Below, one piece after another: positions 15,989 through 25,400 of a DNA stretch of 37,877 nt. The DNA comes from Pseudomonas sp. CM27 (GTDB taxonomy: Bacteria; Pseudomonadota; Gammaproteobacteria; Pseudomonadales; Pseudomonadaceae): NCBI RefSeq assembly GCF_013179515.1, contig NZ_JABMCN010000017.1:1-37877 (forward strand). Reading direction: 5' to 3'. The notes below the pieces were generated by a model. It saw nothing but the letters and a program-made list of their open reading frames with translations, did not search any database and was not told the DNA's origin. Position numbers and translations under genes: made by a program. The stretch's first letter is position 1. Every line of letters begins with the position of its first letter.

Positions 15989-16777
15989 ATGAGCAAGCCT
16001 GTCTTCCCTCAGCCCTTTACAGCGATTGGCTGCTCTCAATGTCGCGACGCTGCGAGCCTGGGTTTCGATTTTACAATGGCGTTTCAGCCTATCATCCATG
16101 TCCCTTCAGGGAGACCATTCGCCTATGAGGCACTGGTTCGGGGCCTGAACGGTGAAGGCGCTTCGGACATTCTGGCCCAGGTGACGCCTCACAATTTGTA
16201 CCGCTTCGATCAGGCCTGCCGAGTGAAGGCCATCGAGCAGGCTGCTGCGCTTGGCTTGGGGCGGAAGACGGAATGTAAATTGAGCATCAACTTTCTGCCC
16301 AATGCCGTCTACCGGGCCAGCACCTGCATTCGGGCGACCCTGGAGGCCACGCGAACGTTCGACTTCCCTGCAAATCGGCTCATGTTCGAAGTGACCGAGG
16401 GCGAGCGGATCGAAGACACTGAGCATTTGAAGGCAATCTTCAAGGAATACGACCGACAGGGCTTCACCACTGCGATAGACGACTTCGGCTCGGGTTACTC
16501 AGGTCTGAATCTGCTTGCGGAATTCCAGCCGGACGTACTCAAGCTGGATATGGCACTCACTCGGGGAATCAGTCAGGATCCAGTTCGCCAAGCCATCGTC
16601 GCCGGTATCGTCCTGGTAGCCGAGCGGCTGGGCATCACCCTTGTAGCCGAGGGGATTGAGACTGACGCAGAGAGCCAAACGCTGGGGGCGCTCGGGATTG
16701 ATTTGATGCAAGGGTATTTTTTCGCGCGGCCGGAGATAAATAGATTGCCCCTGATCGAGCGGCTTGCCTCGTCATGA
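15989..16777 (+). CDS. EAL-domain c-di-GMP phosphodiesterase
   Basis: A 262-residue protein consisting almost only of an EAL domain, which hydrolyses cyclic di-GMP. Key elements present are YEALVRG (the EAL motif, about residue 48), NFLPNAV (metal Asn), EVTEGE, DDFGSGYSGL (loop 6 with two metal Asp), KLDMAL (catalytic Lys) and EGIET (Glu). All catalytic residues appear intact. A short N-terminal part contains CSQC (about residues 15-18) and no sensor domain. The start at 15989 is chosen as closest to the domain; no clear ribosome site. Probably cytoplasmic and active, lowering c-di-GMP and so biofilm formation. Confidence 0.9.
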   Translation: MSKPVFPQPFTAIGCSQCRDAASLGFDFTMAFQPIIHVPSGRPFAYEALVRGLNGEGASDILAQVTPHNLYRFDQACRVKAIEQAAALGLGRKTECKLSINFLPNAVYRASTCIRATLEATRTFDFPANRLMFEVTEGERIEDTEHLKAIFKEYDRQGFTTAIDDFGSGYSGLNLLAEFQPDVLKLDMALTRGISQDPVRQAIVAGIVLVAERLGITLVAEGIETDAESQTLGALGIDLMQGYFFARPEINRLPLIERLASS

Positions 16778-16914
16778 ACTGACCGCGCACTATCAAGGCG
16801 TGCTCAGCAGGTGCAGGAATACCTGGTGCAATCAACTGACCGGACGAGACTTCATACCCGTGGCTATGCCACATCGCCTTATAGCTCTCGGCTAGCAGTG
16901 TTGGTGGCGGCAAC

Positions 16915-17151
16915 CTACTGGCCGCTACCCAGGTGAGCCCATTCGCGGTATGCCGATTTCAATATCTGGGGCAGGCGAGGCAGCTCACGCCTGATTTCGC
17001 CCAGAGCATCAGGACTTCGAATCCATTCCGTCAGCCACGCGATCATCATGGGTCGAGTAGTGGGGCAGGGCCCTACTTGCTGTTCAAGCTCGTCGGCTAT
17101 GTGGGCGAGTAGTTCAAGGTACGCGTCCAGCTCGGCCATTTGATTTGCCAT
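16915..17151 (-). CDS. Small hypothetical helical protein
   Basis: A 78-residue protein starting MANQMAELDAYLELLAHIADELE, mostly alpha-helical, with TRPMMIAWLTEWIRSPDALGEIRRELPRLPQILKSA. An AAGAGG-like ribosome site lies about 9-10 nt before the ATG at 17151; the ATG at 17169 is an alternative. Family not recognised. It stands alone between the EAL gene (convergent) and a non-coding stretch. Confidence 0.55.
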   Translation of the reverse strand: MANQMAELDAYLELLAHIADELEQQVGPCPTTRPMMIAWLTEWIRSPDALGEIRRELPRLPQILKSAYREWAHLGSGQ

Positions 17152-17486
17152 GGTGTTCAGCCTCTTCACGTGCGGACAAGCACTGGCTCCGCCGCCATCT
17201 TGGCTCCCATTTCAGCAAGTGAGCAGCCTCTACTCGTTCCCCAGGCCATTGCCCGCGTAGTCGTCTCACCGGGCCGCTTGGCGTAAGCCTCCTCAATTCC
17301 TTGCCTCCTGATTACATCTCCATCAGGACAGCCTAGACCGTTTCGCTTGTATCACGCGGACTAATTATTTCAGGACATTCTGGGCAGGCAAAATCCCGCT
17401 AGGTTTGAACTATCCCACTCATTGACTACCAGCCTCATATGGCGGGTCTTTTGAATGAGACCGTGCACTGAATACACGACGAGATC
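17152..17486. other. Non-coding stretch
   Basis: No gene supported in 335 bp. It contains an A+T-richer segment at 17340-17460 that may hold the promoter of the small gene at 16915-17151, but no clear -35/-10 pair is visible. Confidence 0.4.
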
Positions 17487-17921
17487 CTAGCTTTTGTATC
17501 TCAGCCATCCTGCGACCTCAAAGCCTCTCCCAACGCGGTCATTGGGATGAGTTCGGCCTTCGTAAACGGGTACTTCGGGGAAGTCAAATGGGCTCATGCC
17601 CTCGACACAGGCCACGTTGACCCCGTACTGGTCTGGCTTGGAGCGGCGCTGGTGAAAGGTGTAGATGCCGCATTTGGAGCAGAAGTAGTGTTTAGCTTCG
17701 CGTGTGTTGAACTGATAGAGGGTGAGCGCCTCTTCCCCTTCAGTGACAGTGATATCACTCAGGTTGGCCGATACCGCCACGGCACCACGCATGCGGCAGA
17801 GCGAGCAATTGCACCTACGCGCGGTACGCAAACCATCGGTCAAGCGCAATGAGAAGCGCACCGTCCCGCAGTGGCAGGCTGCCTGGTAAACAGGGCGATC
17901 ATCGTTCTTTTCATCAGTCAT
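17487..17921 (-). CDS. GFA-family (CENP-V/GFA) zinc protein
   Basis: A 144-residue protein of the glutathione-dependent formaldehyde-activating (GFA) family. Zinc-binding cysteines are in ACHCGTVRF (about residues 16-18), RCNCSLCRMRGA (about 37-42) and FCSKCGIYTFH (about 80-83), the classic arrangement. The start is the ATG at 17921 with AGAGAA upstream, ten codons inside the longest frame. GFA members handle thiol adducts or S-containing compounds; most have no proven substrate. The dehydrogenase at 12366-13568 is of formaldehyde-dehydrogenase type, so a link to aldehyde stress is conceivable but unproven. Confidence 0.9.
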   Translation of the reverse strand: MTDEKNDDRPVYQAACHCGTVRFSLRLTDGLRTARRCNCSLCRMRGAVAVSANLSDITVTEGEEALTLYQFNTREAKHYFCSKCGIYTFHQRRSKPDQYGVNVACVEGMSPFDFPEVPVYEGRTHPNDRVGRGFEVAGWLRYKS

Positions 17922-18161
17922 AGCGTTCTCTGAACCAGTCTGAGCAGGCAAAGTGGATTTGGCGAATACCCCGTTCTCGGCTAGGTAATTCTAACGAGAT
18001 AACTGGTTCCTGTCGGTGGCCCGGCAATCACTATCAGCCCTCGCTACCTGGTGCGATCTTGGAAGGGGGTATGTGGACACAGTGTCGGCCACCACGCAAA
18101 GTGAACCGCGAGACCAGCGTGCGGGTCGGATCGTTAACTGTCACGAAAAAGGAAGTTAGCG

Positions 18162-18434
18162 ATGAAAGCGATGACTCGACTGTTCACTGGCCTCGCCATG
18201 GTTGGCGCACTGGCAAGCTCTGCAGCATGGGCTGACCAGCCTGGTGCTGATTGGAAGGTGACCAAAGATCAGGCTGAAGCCACTTTGAAGGGCGCCGGAT
18301 ACACGCAAATCACCAAAATCGAGGCCGATGACGGACATTGGGAAGGGGAAGGCATGAAAGCTGACGGCAAGCAGTATGAATTCCAGGTCGACCCACACGA
18401 TGGCAAGATCATCAAAGACCAATTGGACAACTGA
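18162..18434 (+). CDS. Periplasmic PepSY-domain protein
   Basis: A 90-residue secreted protein. Signal peptide is residues 1-25 (MKAMTRLFTGLAMVGALASSAAWA, cleavage after AWA). The mature part is one PepSY unit: KDQAEATLKGAGYTQITKIEADDGHWEGEGMKADGKQYEFQVDP, then DGKIIKDQLD. PepSY domains bind or inhibit proteases or sense periplasmic state. AGGAAG precedes the ATG by 6 nt. It is single-gene, ended by a strong terminator at 18454. Confidence 0.9.
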   Translation: MKAMTRLFTGLAMVGALASSAAWADQPGADWKVTKDQAEATLKGAGYTQITKIEADDGHWEGEGMKADGKQYEFQVDPHDGKIIKDQLDN

Positions 18435-18453
18435 TGATCCCGCATGCGGATGA

Positions 18454-18480
18454 GCCCGCGCTATGGCGCGGGCTTTTGTT
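18454..18480. terminator. Rho-independent terminator
   Basis: GCCCGCGC and GCGCGGGC (18454-18461 and 18466-18473) pair around loop TATG, followed by TTTTGTTT. It ends the PepSY gene 20 bp after its stop. It also lies just past the stop of the convergent dehydrogenase gene, so it may act for both. Confidence 0.88.
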
Positions 18481-18490
18481 TGAGCCGTGA

Positions 18491-19498
18491 TCAGAAACCT
18501 TCCAGGACAATCTTGCCTCGGGCCTTGCCGCTTTCGATCAAGGCGTGGGCACGCTTGAGATTGTCGGCACAAATGCTCCCGAAGTGCTCCCCAACAGTTG
18601 TTTTCAAAATCCCCTCATCGACCAGCTGCGAAACACGTTCGAGGAGTTGGTGCTGCTTGATCATGTCCTCGGTTTTGTACAGTGAGCGGGTGAACATGAG
18701 CTCCCAGTGCAATGACAGCGATTTGCGCTTGAGGGGCATGACATCCAGTTGTGCCGGATCATCGATCAGTGCGAGTTTGCCTTGCGGACGAAGCACCTCC
18801 ACTAATTGCGGGAGGTAGGTGTCGGTGTGCGTCAGGCTGATTACGTAATCAATAGGATTCAGTTTGAGCTCTTCCACCTGAAGCGGGATCGACTCGGAGT
18901 GGTCAATCACATAATGGGCTCCCAGATCTTTCACCCAGGCTTGAGTCTCTGGTCTTGAGGCCGTGCCTATGACTGTAAGCTGCGTCAACTTGCGTGCTAG
19001 TTGTACCAGGATCGAGCCCACACCGCCCGCAGCCCCGACCACCAGGAGGCTTTGACCTTCGCCGCCATTTTCTTCGACGGCTAAACGGTCGAACAGCAAC
19101 TCCCAAGCCGTGATGGACGTCAGAGGCAGGGCGGCGGCACTGGCATTGTCCAGGCGCTTAGGCTTGTGGCCGACGATTCGCTCGTCCACCACATGGAGCT
19201 GGCTGTAGCTGCCGGGTCGATCAATGGCACCGGCGTAGAACACTTCATCCCCTGGCTTGAACAGCGTTACCTCTGGGCCAGTTTCACGGACGACACCGAC
19301 AGCATCCCAGCCGAGAACTTGTGGTTGCTCACCACCACGGCTAGCCCGAACTTTGGTATCGACCGGGTTGACGGCAATAGCCCGGACTTCGATAAGCAGG
19401 TCGCGGGCGCCGATTTTTGGCTCCGGGAGCTCCGCGTCGTACAGAGACTGAGCGTCCTGAATAGGTAATCCGGGTTGTGTGTAAACGACAGCCTTCAT
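18491..19498 (-). CDS. Zinc-type alcohol dehydrogenase-like / quinone oxidoreductase
   Basis: A 335-residue medium-chain reductase of the zinc-type alcohol dehydrogenase-like subfamily (quinone oxidoreductase branch). GroES-like part: MKAVVYTQPGLP, then AVNPVDTKVRA and GWDAVGVV. Nucleotide-binding part: VVGAAGGVGSILVQLAR (about 153). It lacks the structural-zinc cysteine lobe, so despite the family name it is likely zinc-free and NADPH-dependent. Start at ATG 19498 with AGAGGTAG upstream. It points toward the terminator at 18454 and follows an SDR remnant. Probably reduces quinones or enones under redox stress; substrate unknown. Confidence 0.9.
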   Translation of the reverse strand: MKAVVYTQPGLPIQDAQSLYDAELPEPKIGARDLLIEVRAIAVNPVDTKVRASRGGEQPQVLGWDAVGVVRETGPEVTLFKPGDEVFYAGAIDRPGSYSQLHVVDERIVGHKPKRLDNASAAALPLTSITAWELLFDRLAVEENGGEGQSLLVVGAAGGVGSILVQLARKLTQLTVIGTASRPETQAWVKDLGAHYVIDHSESIPLQVEELKLNPIDYVISLTHTDTYLPQLVEVLRPQGKLALIDDPAQLDVMPLKRKSLSLHWELMFTRSLYKTEDMIKQHQLLERVSQLVDEGILKTTVGEHFGSICADNLKRAHALIESGKARGKIVLEGF

Positions 19499-19613
19499 GG
19501 CGCTACCTCTATGAAAATCAAAAGTGGGCACAGGTTATTCGCTTCGATCAACTCGAAAAACAGCCTCAAAGCAGTAAGACTTTCACGCTTGTAATGAAAG
19601 TGGTGCGAGGCGT

Positions 19614-20132
19614 TCACATCGACCAGGGCACTGTCGACCAGGTCATGAGCGGACATGGCGATGCCGGGATCGAGGTTCTCGACAGGCAGGCCGCCGATCT
19701 GCAGAAGTCGGTCGCAGTGGCTCCCGGCAGAATCGCCTGAATCTTGATGCCTTTGTCTGCAAGCTCCTTTTGCAGGGATTGGCTGAAGGCGGTGACGTAG
19801 GCCTTGCTGCCACCGTAGACACCGTTGAGCAGCTCTGGCACAAGGCCTGCAATGGACGAAATGTTGATGACGGCGCCTTCCTGGTGGGCGACGAAGCCTG
19901 GAATGGCCGCGTAGGTCAGTCGGGTCAAGGCGGTGATGTTGAGGCTGATCATTTCGGCCATGCGTTCGACATCACTATCCAGCAGGCTGGTGTGAGTTCC
20001 GATACCCGCATTATTCACCAGCAGGGTGATGCTGGCGTCATCACGAAGTGAGGTCGGAGGCGGGAAGGTGGAACAGGTAGGGACGGGTAAGTGCTTGGTT
20101 TTTTCAGGAACGGGGTTTTGTGAAAATCTCAA
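19614..20132 (-). pseudogene. Truncated, frameshifted short-chain dehydrogenase
   Basis: Minus-strand reading gives the middle of an SDR: LLVNNAGIGTHTSLLDSD, then GAVINISSIAGLVPEL, the active site NGVYGGSK and QAILPGATATDF. The N-terminal coenzyme motif (TGxxxGIG) is absent; before ITLLVNNAG the sequence stops being SDR-like near 20050. After ATATDF a missing G near 19706 shifts frame; the other frame continues QIGGLPVENLDPGIAMSAHDLVDSALV. SDR character is lost by about 19615. So both ends are gone and there is at least one frameshift. A 76-bp stretch at 19804-19879 recurs at 6844-6919. Confidence 0.82.
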
Positions 20133-20360
20133 CGGGGGTTAGTGGAAACGGACACAACAAGCACACACTATCGTAATACTGCATTTAACATAATATGCAT
20201 TATCCGAACCTCCGCATTTTGCACGTGAGGCCAGGCCACGCAGATTTGAAGACAGCTCAAGCCCCACAATCACCTTAACCCTCATTTCCATGACCCAGGT
20301 TAAGGTCACTCATCCTGCCGCACTCAAAATGAAGCTCCGCACCCTCACGGGGATTCTCCT
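20133..20360. promoter_or_regulatory. hldD upstream region with inverted repeat
   Basis: 228 bp before hldD. Left edge (about 20134-20155) reads GGGGGTTAGTGGAAACGGACAC, which resembles an insertion-sequence end next to the broken SDR, but no transposase is present. At 20272-20280 and 20298-20306, ACCTTAACC and GGTTAAGGT form a perfect 9-bp inverted repeat with 17-bp spacing. This could be an operator or a hairpin in the leader. No firm promoter assigned. Confidence 0.4.
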
Positions 20361-21392
20361 ATGAGCATCATCGTAACCGGCGCCGCAGGTTTCATCGGCA
20401 GCAATCTCGTACAGGCGCTCAATCAACGCAGCGAAACCGAGATTATTGCGGTCGATGACCTGACTGATGGCGACAAGTTCTGCAACCTGGCCGACTGCGA
20501 CATCGCCGACTATCTGGACAAGGACGACTTTCTCGAGCGCTTCAGGCTTGGCCAGTTCGGCAACGTGCGCGCGGTACTGCACCAAGGCGCGTGCTCAAGC
20601 ACCGTGGAAGCCGACGGCCGTTTCATGATGGACAACAACTACCGGTTCAGCCGTGAACTGCTGGCCGTTGCGCAACAACAGCAGATCCCGCTGTTGTATG
20701 CCTCGTCGGCAGCGGTCTACGGCGCGGGACAGGACTTTCGCGAACAGCGCGATTGTGAGCGCCCGCTGAACGTCTATGGCTATTCCAAATTCCTGTTCGA
20801 CCAGCACGTCCGCCGGCAGCTACCCGGTGCACGCAGCCAGATCGTCGGGTTGCGTTACTTTAATGTCTACGGGCCCCATGAGCAGCATAAAGGCCAGATG
20901 GCGTCGGTGGCGCTGCACTGTTTCAATCAGTACCAGGTCAACGGCAAGGTCATGCTGTTCGGTAGCTATGGCGATTACCCCAGCGGTGGTCACCTGCGCG
21001 ACTTCGTGTCCGTGGACGACGTGATCAAGGTCAACCTGTTCTTCCTGGACCGCCCACACTTGAGCGGCCTCTACAATGTCGGCAGCGGCCGAGCACAAAC
21101 CTTCAACGATGTCGCCCTGGCTGTTATCAATCGCCTGCGCGCGCAACAAGAGCAGCCACCACTTTCATTGGCGATGGCATTGCTCGAAGGTGTTTTGGAG
21201 TATGGGGATTTCCCTGATCACCTGCGTGGCAAATACCAGTGTCATACGTGCGCAGACCTGGAACGCTTGCGCGCGCAGGGTTTTGACGCAGCAACGTTAA
21301 CGGTTGAGCAAGGCGTTTCGCGGTATTGCGACTGGCTGCTGGGAGGGTTCCGCCCGCCCCTTGCTGTTGAACGTAAAGCAGGAGTGGCTTGA
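20361..21392 (+). CDS. hldD: ADP-L-glycero-D-manno-heptose 6-epimerase
   Basis: A 343-residue extended SDR epimerase making the heptose precursor of lipopolysaccharide inner core. Coenzyme motif [11 protein letters not shown] (residues 6-16). HldD signatures are [24 protein letters not shown] and [21 protein letters not shown], with active site YGYSKFLFD (Tyr and Lys near 139-143). Then [20 protein letters not shown] and [11 protein letters not shown]. All match the HldD/RfaD group. Length is slightly longer than E. coli HldD (about 310). It stands alone here, away from other LPS genes, between a broken SDR and a broken porin. Whether it is the only copy in the genome cannot be told from this window. 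Confidence 0.93.
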   Translation: MSIIVTGAAGFIGSNLVQALNQRSETEIIAVDDLTDGDKFCNLADCDIADYLDKDDFLERFRLGQFGNVRAVLHQGACSSTVEADGRFMMDNNYRFSRELLAVAQQQQIPLLYASSAAVYGAGQDFREQRDCERPLNVYGYSKFLFDQHVRRQLPGARSQIVGLRYFNVYGPHEQHKGQMASVALHCFNQYQVNGKVMLFGSYGDYPSGGHLRDFVSVDDVIKVNLFFLDRPHLSGLYNVGSGRAQTFNDVALAVINRLRAQQEQPPLSLAMALLEGVLEYGDFPDHLRGKYQCHTCADLERLRAQGFDAATLTVEQGVSRYCDWLLGGFRPPLAVERKAGVA

Positions 21393-21435
21393 TGATTTGT
21401 ACGCTTTTGCATCAGCCAGGTTGGTAAGGGTCATA

Positions 21436-21469
21436 ATAACTACGCTAAATAGTCATTTAGCATAGTTAT
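21436..21469. terminator. Hairpin between hldD and oprD remnant
   Basis: A 14-bp stem with one G-T pair (left arm 21436-21449 around AACTACGCTAAA, loop TAGTCA, right arm 21456-21469). It lies between the convergent hldD and porin genes. A+T-rich and without a T-run, it may be a bidirectional stop signal or a small palindromic repeat. Confidence 0.5.
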
Positions 21470-21534
21470 ATGTCAGCATCCACCACCCGCGGCATCAGAA
21501 ACAAAACCATCTCGGTCAGCGTCTTCATCACAGC

Positions 21535-22467
21535 TCAAAACAGTGCCAAGGTGTAGCTGATAATCACACGAGTCTGGTCTTGAGCATCTGCCACCTCGGA
21601 GCGCAGCGCAGCCTGGCGCCAACTCAAGCCCACACCTTTGAACAGCCCTGTCTGGATGACATAGTCCAGTGCAAGGTCGCGTTCCCACTCCTTCTGCTCA
21701 ATGCCGGAGATCGTCTTGATGCCATCGCCTTTGAGGTAGACCACCGACGCACGCAACCCCGGGGCGCCCAGCGCGGCAAAATCATACCCATACTGACCAA
21801 ACCAGGTGCGCTCACCCGCCCGGTTGAAGGTGGCGAGCATGCGGTCGGTGAACAGGTAGACACTCGCGCCAGCGGCACCTTTTTCCGGCAAGGCGCCCTG
21901 ATTGGGCTGAACAAAAGCGCTGGCGTCGGAAACGCTCTGGTAACCACCCGTCAACCCATGCCCACCTAGGGTATAAGTGAGTATCGCGCTCCAGGTGCGG
22001 TTGTCGATTTCGCCAGAACCATCACGGGTATAACCGTTGACCCGGTAACCCTCGGCACGACCGCGGGCAGAGCCGTTGGCACCACTGGCACCGGTGTCGA
22101 AGTAGCGCAGGTCGGCCTTTAGCGACTGCCCTGCCCCCAAGGCGACCGTATGTTGCAACCCCAGGAACTGCTGGGTGTAGTAGTTCTCGAGGTTGGCCGC
22201 GTAGTATTGAACGAGCGACCCCTTGGTGAAGTTGTAATCGATTCCGGCAAACAGTAGTGCGTCGCTCTCCCGTGTTCCGCCCAACACTGCCAGGCCCGTA
22301 CGGTCAGTGGAAGCCCGCCCTGTAGCATGTTCCAGCCGGCCGGCGGTGAGGGTCAGGTTGTCGAAATCGTTACTGGTGAACTGTATGCCTTCGAACGTCT
22401 GCGGGAGCAGGCGACCGTCGTTCGACATGAGGATCGGTAGCTTCGGTTGCAGTGTGCCCACCCGGGC
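21535..22467 (-). pseudogene. 5'-truncated OprD-family porin
   Basis: About 311 C-terminal residues of an OprD-type outer-membrane porin (normal length about 420). Recognisable OprD stretches: GTLQPKLPILMSNDGRLLP, then TFEGIQFTSNDFDNLTLTAG, NFTKGSLVQYYAANLENYY and SLKADLRYFDTG. It ends with a terminal aromatic strand ISYTLALF. The frame is intact from the junction to the stop. The N-terminal signal peptide, first strands and promoter are missing because the homology stops at about 22,467, exactly where the VCBS gene begins on the other strand. The frame stays open to 25098 only as an antisense artefact of the VCBS gene. OprD porins take up small acids or amino acids. This copy cannot be exported. 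Confidence 0.85.
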
Positions 22468-25400
22468 CTCGCTAATGACAATGCTGCCGTGCAGGCACTC
22501 TCCCCCGGGCAGAGCCTGAGCGAGGTGTTCACCTACCAGATGGCCGACACCGGCGGCCTGAGCTCGGTCAATATCCTGACCATCACCCTTCAGGGTGCGA
22601 ACGATGCACCGGTAGCCGTGGACGACCAGGGCAGCGCAACTGCCGGGGCGAGCGACGGCAGCCCGGCGCCGGTCAATGCCAGCGGTAACGTTATCACCGG
22701 CAATGCTGGCGTGGGGGCCGACACTGACGTCGACAACCTGGACCAGCCAACCGCCACCCAGCTCAAGGTCGACGGCGTGCGCAGCGGCCTGGAAAATGCC
22801 GGTGGTGTGCCAAGCCCGGTGGCCAACGGCGCGCCCGCCGCCATTACTGGCAGTGTGGCGCGGCTGGCCGACGGCAGCTTGATCATCGGCAGCTTCGGCC
22901 AGCTGACCCTCCATGAAGACGGCAGCTACAGCTTCGCGGTCAACAGCGCCGAGCCGTCGATCCGGACGCTGACTGCCGGGCAAAGCCTGGACGTGATCTT
23001 CACCTACCAGATCCATGACAGCGGCGGCCTGACCGACCAGGCGCAACTGGTGATCACGGTGACCGGGGTCAATGACCCACCCATCGTCAACCCGGTCAGC
23101 ATCGATGCCATCGAAGCCGGCGGGCTGAACAACGCTCAACCGGGCCTCGACCCTGCCGGCAGCATCCGCGGGGCCTACAGCGACCCGGATGGCGATACCC
23201 TGACCATCAGCGCAGTGGTCAGCCCCAATGGTATCAATGGCACCCCTGGGCAAGCCTTGGTCGGCAACTACGGCAGCCTGGTGCTCGATGCCCAGGGCAA
23301 TTACAGCTATGTGGTAGACAACAGCAACAGCGCGGTGCAGGCCCTGCGGACCGATGCCGACCGACTCACCGAGGTATTCCAGTACAGCGTCAGCGATGGC
23401 AACGGCAAGGTCGTCAGCGCCACCTTCACCGTGGTCATCCATGGCCGCAACGACACCCCCACCGCCACAGACGACAGCGCCATCGCCATCGAGGCCGGGG
23501 GCGTCGACAACGCCACCCCGGGGCAGCCCGGCAGCGGCAACGCCCTGGACAACGACAGTGATGTGGATGCCGGCGACAGCAAGACCGTCGATGGCATCTA
23601 CCTGGGCACCCTCGCCGCCGGCGGCACCTTCATCCAGGTCAATGCCGGTGCGACCGTGGTCGTCGGTGCCTATGGCACGCTCAGCATCGATGCCAACGGC
23701 AACTACGTCTATACCGTCAACGACAGCCTGGCCGCCGTGCAGGCACTCAAGGCTGGCGAGCAGCTGCGCGAAACCTTCAGCTACCGCATGCATGATACCG
23801 ACGGTGCCACCTCGCAGGCGCAGATCAACATCACCCTCGAGGGCCGTTACGACACCCCGGTAGCCAACGACGATTTCGCTTATGCGGTGGCCGTGGACGA
23901 CGATGGCAGCGGTGGGCGCAACCCCACGGGCAATGTGCTGAACAACGACACCGACGTCGACGCCAACGACAGCAAAGTAGTGACCGCCGTGGGCCTGGGC
24001 GCCGAGGGCAGCAACCCTGCCCTCGACCCGCTCACCGGCAGCGCGACCTTGACCACCAACTTCGGCACCCTGACCCTGAATGCCGACGGCAGCTACCGGT
24101 TCGTGGTCAATTCCAGCGACCCCACCATCATCGCGCTGGGCCCGCTGGGCTTCGTCATCCAGCGCTATACCTATCAGGTCACCGATGGCGGCGGTTTGAG
24201 CGACACCGCTACCCTGTCCATTTTCATTCGCGGCGAAAACCAGCCGCCAGTTGCCGTGCCCGATCAGGGCTTGGCCATCGAAGCCGGTGGCGTGGACAAC
24301 AACATCCCGGGCAGCGACCCCGCTGGCAATGTGATGGAAAACGACAGCGACCCGGACACCATCAACATCCTGTTCCCGGAAACCCTCGAGGTACTGGCCT
24401 TCTGGAGCGGTGACGGCCCGCTGCCAGCCGACGCCACCGTGGTCGGACAGGCCCTGCGTGGCCAGTACGGCGACCTCACCCTCAATGGCGACGGCAGCTG
24501 GAGCTACGTGCTGGACAACAGCCTGCAGGCGGTACAACAACTGCGCACCAGCGGCCAGACCCTGGTCGACCATTTCACCTACCTGCTGGCCGACTTCTGG
24601 GGCGGTACCGCCAATGGTCTGCTGACCATCACCGTCGACGGTCGTAACGACTACCCCGCGGCCAATGACGACACTGCCACCGCCGTGGAAGCCGGCGGCG
24701 TCAACAATGGCACTGTCGGCGTCGATCCGCGCGGCAACGTGCTGGACAACGACACCGATGTCGACGGCGTGCAGTACGGCGAAACGAAAACTGTCCTGCA
24801 GTACACCGCCGAAAATGGCCAGACGGCCACGGCCGGCCAGGCACTGCTGGGCCTGTACGGTACGCTGCTGATCACTGCCGACGGCACTTACCAGTACATC
24901 GTCGACAACAGCAACCCGATCGTGCAGGCCATGCGCACTGCGGGCGAGTCGCTCAGGGAGGTGTTCACCTACCGCATGCGCGATACCGACGGCATCACCG
25001 CTGACGCGCGCCTGACGGTCACCGTACAGGGGGCCAACGACAACCCGGTCGCCCGTGACGACAGCAACAGTGCCAGCGACCAGGTCCCGGTACCGCACAC
25101 AAGCGGTAATGTGCTGCCCAACGACAGTGATGTCGACGGGGGTGACGCACTGACCGTAACGGCCATCCGCACCGGCCAGGAAGCCGGTTCTGGCGCACTC
25201 GGCGTAATCGGCCAGCCCATCGGCGGCCAGTACGGCACCCTGGTACTCAACGCCGACGGCAGTTACACCTATACCATCGACCTGAGCAACCGCGAGGTGC
25301 TGGCGGCGGCCGGCCTTGGCCAGGTGCTCAGGGACACGTTCACCTACACCATCAGCGACCTGGCCGGGGCCACCGACCAGGCCCAGCTGGTCATTACCCT

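Noticed and set aside
21473-21530. Short minus-strand reading MKTLTEMVLFLMPRVVDADI after the porin stop, resembling a secretin tail
   Set aside because: Only 20 codons, no ribosome site, and similarity is too short to trust.
22447-25098. Long minus-strand open frame antisense to the VCBS gene (continuous with the OprD part)
   Set aside because: High-G+C repeat DNA keeps several frames open. Its sequence is a Gly/Val/Ala/Asp-rich shadow of the repeats with no domain; only the part below 22,467 is porin.
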